Origin: Sphaeroforma arctica JP610 | Taxonomy: Eukaryota; Opisthokonta; Ichthyosporea; Ichthyophonida | DNA: 23,236 nt | Direction of reading: 5' to 3' | Assembly (NCBI RefSeq): GCF_001186125.1 | Contig: NW_014040527.1 | Location: 23,514-46,749, forward strand | Shown here: one piece after another, positions 20,666-23,236 of the stretch | Layout: the number at the start of each line of letters is the position of its first letter | Numbering within the stretch: the first letter of the stretch is position 1 | The notes under the pieces: model-generated | What the model saw: only the letters and a program-made list of their open reading frames with translations | The model's database searches: none | What the model was told of the DNA's origin: nothing | Translations under genes and position numbers: made by a program

Positions 20666-21235
20666 GCTAAATATACCCATTATTGCTATTTCTACCTGAC
20701 CTGTGTACGCTTGTGACTGTGGTCGCCTGTGCGCGCCACATTTACTTTCACATATAAGGAGTTTCTTAGAGGTGCGTTTTGCAACTCTGGTGTTATCTGT
20801 CGCAGGTGATATACAAGATCTATCTAATATAAACGTTATCACCTCAATTTTGACGTTTGACGTACGCTTGCAGCGGTTTATGAACCAGTACAGGAGAATA
20901 TATTATATAGTGGTGAGTATACATCTAGAACTCCCAAACCCTGAGAAGGCCAACAGACTTCGTTCTGAATTCTACACAGGAATATAAGTTGGTACCAAGG
21001 TATAGATTCGGATGGAACGTATGAGAATGAGTGAGAACCGAATGACCTCCTTTTGCATACCAGTTATGATCATTTGGTGTGGATTAAGTTTAACACTCAT
21101 ATATAATGTATACTACACATACACAGAAAGGCGACAAAGAATAGCACGAAGGTGAAGAGTGTAATGCCTACTTCACGGGTCTAAGAAAAATTGAAGGTCA
21201 CATCGCGACAACGGCGCAAAGCTATTGACGCCCTC

Positions 21236-21490
21236 GTACCAAAAATCTTACATTGGCTAATGGGCCTTGATCGAAAATTTGAACGTGAAAACCTGAACCC
21301 TTAAGACTTGCCTTAACTAGCTGTTACTTTCCGACATCAGATAATCAGACGAAGGCATTTCGCGCGAAGTTATTCATAAAACAAACACAGTTGAGTTATT
21401 ATTATTGACCTTGTCGTACCCAAAATCGAAACGGCTAACACCTTCCGACATCTGATGATCAAGCGAAGGCATTTCGCGGGATGTTATTAT
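21236..21490. repeat. Two-copy direct repeat, period about 114 bp, with palindrome-like ends
   Basis: TTCCGACATC plus GATRATCARRCGAAGGCATT and TCGCG occur at about 21328 and 21442. Upstream of each lies a CGTACC-CAAAAATC-type segment ending GGCTAA. Copies are about 80% alike. Nearby GTGACCTGGTCAC (about 21499-21511) is a perfect palindrome around one base. Confidence 0.65.
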
Positions 21491-21896
21491 CCACACACGT
21501 GACCTGGTCACCTAACTAATATATTTACGTCTGTAGTGAATGGAAACCGGTGCCACGTCTATGGGATGTAATTTGGCCTGACTTGTTTTCTTTGGCACCT
21601 ACGCTCATTTTTGGCCACGGATTACGAAACATTTTAGCACTGTCGCTGGGCGATTCTTGACGTTGTTGACAAAACTCTGACTGGGAGTTTGGCCCCCCTA
21701 TCCAAAAAGGGTTTTAGGGCCACCGGCCACTAAATTGTTTTTAAAAAACTACTACGGATACAAAGAAATTAGAGTACAGAGTGAGAGAGAGTCTGGACTC
21801 TGGAGGCTGAACTCTTTAGTCTGAACTCTGGAGTCTGGACACCGGTGCAGTGGTGAGCAGGAGGTGAGTGAGCCTGGGGACAGATTTATTTATTTT

Positions 21897-21960
21897 ATGA
21901 TTTTTGTTGTTGTTGTTTTTTTGTTTTTTTAAAACAAACAAAACAAAACAAAACAAAATG
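21897..21960. repeat. (GTT/GTTTT)n-(AAAAC)n inverted repeat
   Basis: A T-rich arm (TTGTTGTTGTTTTTTTG) runs straight into an A-rich arm (AAAACAAACAAAACAAAAC). The two can pair into a long, imperfect hairpin. Similar structures occur at 22296-22345 and 22364-22425. Confidence 0.6.
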
Positions 21961-22295
21961 CATAAATACATATTTTTAGTCACCGACACCGACAGACTGA
22001 CAGTGTTACAGTGTCAGTGGAGATCAATCGACCATAGACGATTACAATAACTGGCGCTCAACTGAAGTCTGAGAGTCTGAGACTGAGTTTCAGACTCTCT
22101 GTATTCCATACCCTAATAATAAACTCGCCAATATTAGTCATAGCCTTCTGAAAATTAAACATAGTCTCTTACATAGTCTTTAGGGAGATGTATTCATCTT
22201 TTTTTAAATCAAAAACAGAACAAAAGGTAGATAATTTGATAAACATGTATGATTTTTTTTTTAATAGGCTATGTATTTATTGGGGATTTCATTTT

Positions 22296-22425
22296 TCAAA
22301 TTTTGTTTTGATTTTTGGGTTGTTGTTTTTTTAAGAAAATAACAAAAGACAAAACAAGCATTTTTTTGTTTTGTTTTGTTTTTTGTTGTTTTACAAAAAC
22401 AACAAACAAACAAAAAGAATTTTTG
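22296..22425. repeat. Two adjacent T/G-rich to A/C-rich inverted repeats
   Basis: TTTTGTTTTGATTTTTGGG...TTTTTTTAAG is followed by AAAATAACAAAAGACAAAAC. Then TTTTTTGTTTTGTTTTG...TTGTTGTTTT is followed by ACAAAAACAACAAACAAAC. Frames across it are open on both strands only because the sequence lacks stop-forming combinations. Confidence 0.6.
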
Positions 22426-23143
22426 TACTTTTTTAAAAACAATACCAAAAAGTTAAAAGACAAAAGTGTTTTATATTTGGGCATAAATAAGAATCTTAGG
22501 ATCACGGGATCAACACTCTGCAGAAGCTCTGTAGTATTTATTTAGTCTATTTACTCAGTAAATACATGGTGTGGAGATTTGGACTTAGAGACTGGAAAGC
22601 TTTTGTTTGTTTGTTTTTTTGAACATACAGAAAAGCGAATCTCTTTCCAGTTCCAAAGTATCCCACTACCTCAATTTCCTACTCCCTAGTTGGCAACTCC
22701 AGACTCCAGACTCCAGAATTTAAACCCTAACCCCCTCTCTATAAAGTAAACCTTTCATGCTTAACTTTGATCTACTCGATATAAAGAGCAGAACGAGAAC
22801 TTACTGCTAAATAATTTAGATTCTTTTTATTTATGTATTCGTATATTTTTTAAATGAGAAAAGTATAGTACAAAAATTACAAAACTCACAACGGAAAGCT
22901 GAGAAACTGGAACAATCTGTTAATAGTCAGTCACTGTCAGATCGGACTTTCGTCAGCTCACACACGGCCTGTCTGCCTGTGACTGAGTGTAGCACAGTAC
23001 ACTAGTACTCTGATTGAACTCTGACACTGTGACTTTTCTGTACAACAGTGCCTTCTTTTTCTTTATGAACAAACGCACCCAAATTGACCTTAGAGGCACT
23101 TCAAGGTGTGCGAAATTTTATGAATTATGAAGTATAGCGTGTT

Positions 23144-23164
23144 GGGGGGGGGAGGGGGGGTGGG
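23144..23164 (+). other. G-quadruplex-capable G block
   Basis: Runs of 9, 7 and 3 G are separated by single A and T bases. This satisfies a four-run G3 pattern if the longer runs fold internally. No gene lies nearby within the window. Confidence 0.6.
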
Positions 23165-23236
23165 ATGCTCTAATGAACATTAAAAGTCGTAGTTTACAAA
23201 ATATACATCGTAGATGGCGTTGGCGATGCATATATA

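Larger units (their letters stand above)
20666..23236. other. Right-hand non-coding region, simple-sequence rich
   Basis: No supportable gene. An open frame of 94 codons at 20703-20987 (+) has no recognisable domain. The stretch holds a two-copy repeat (21236-21490), GAGTCTGGACTCTG-type cryptic repeats (about 21775-21845, 22060-22105, 22695-22720, 22920-23040), T-rich/A-rich inverted repeats (21897-21960 and 22296-22425) and a G-rich block (23144-23164). Confidence 0.6.

Noticed and set aside
22722-22738. AAACCCTAACCCC considered as telomeric repeat
   Set aside because: It is a single partial copy with no array around it.

Overview
This is eukaryotic nuclear DNA: split genes with GT-AG introns of several hundred to about 1,900 bases, GC-rich exons in AT-rich non-coding sequence, AATAAA-type poly(A) signals, and many microsatellites and minisatellites. 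The alpha-actinin gene has two CH domains, a rod long enough for four spectrin repeats and EF-hands, which points to a holozoan or amoebozoan relative. Long introns and abundant simple repeats would suit an ichthyosporean such as Sphaeroforma, but that is inference.

Layout, left to right. Positions 1-784 hold AT-rich repeats and probably the last exon (662-784, +) of a gene that starts left of the window and ends in a Pro/Gln/Tyr-rich tail. Positions 785-1955 are intergenic, with a 50-bp tandem repeat and one unexplained open frame. A six-exon gene on the minus strand (7559 down to 1956) encodes a 524-residue protein with a Rossmann-like glycine motif that I cannot name. Positions 7560-10100 are intergenic, between two divergently transcribed genes. 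The plus-strand alpha-actinin gene has four coding exons (10818-16495, 872 residues), and a spliced 5' leader is likely. Positions 16620-19200 are intergenic and include a minisatellite of about 36 bp. A single-exon gene (19333-20622, +) encodes a probably secreted protein of the endonuclease/exonuclease/phosphatase (EEP) fold with all main catalytic motifs present. From 20670 to the end is non-coding, simple-sequence-rich DNA.

The three main genes show no functional link: one is a cytoskeletal actin cross-linker, one a probable nucleotide-binding protein of unknown role, one a secreted hydrolase. I saw no recognisable transposase, reverse transcriptase, rRNA, tRNA or CRISPR array. The most interesting pattern is repeated tandem duplication at intron ends. 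Extra copies of 3' splice-site-like or branch-point-like segments lie next to the real splice sites in at least three introns of two genes. This suggests local duplication as a route of intron growth or alternative splicing in this genome.
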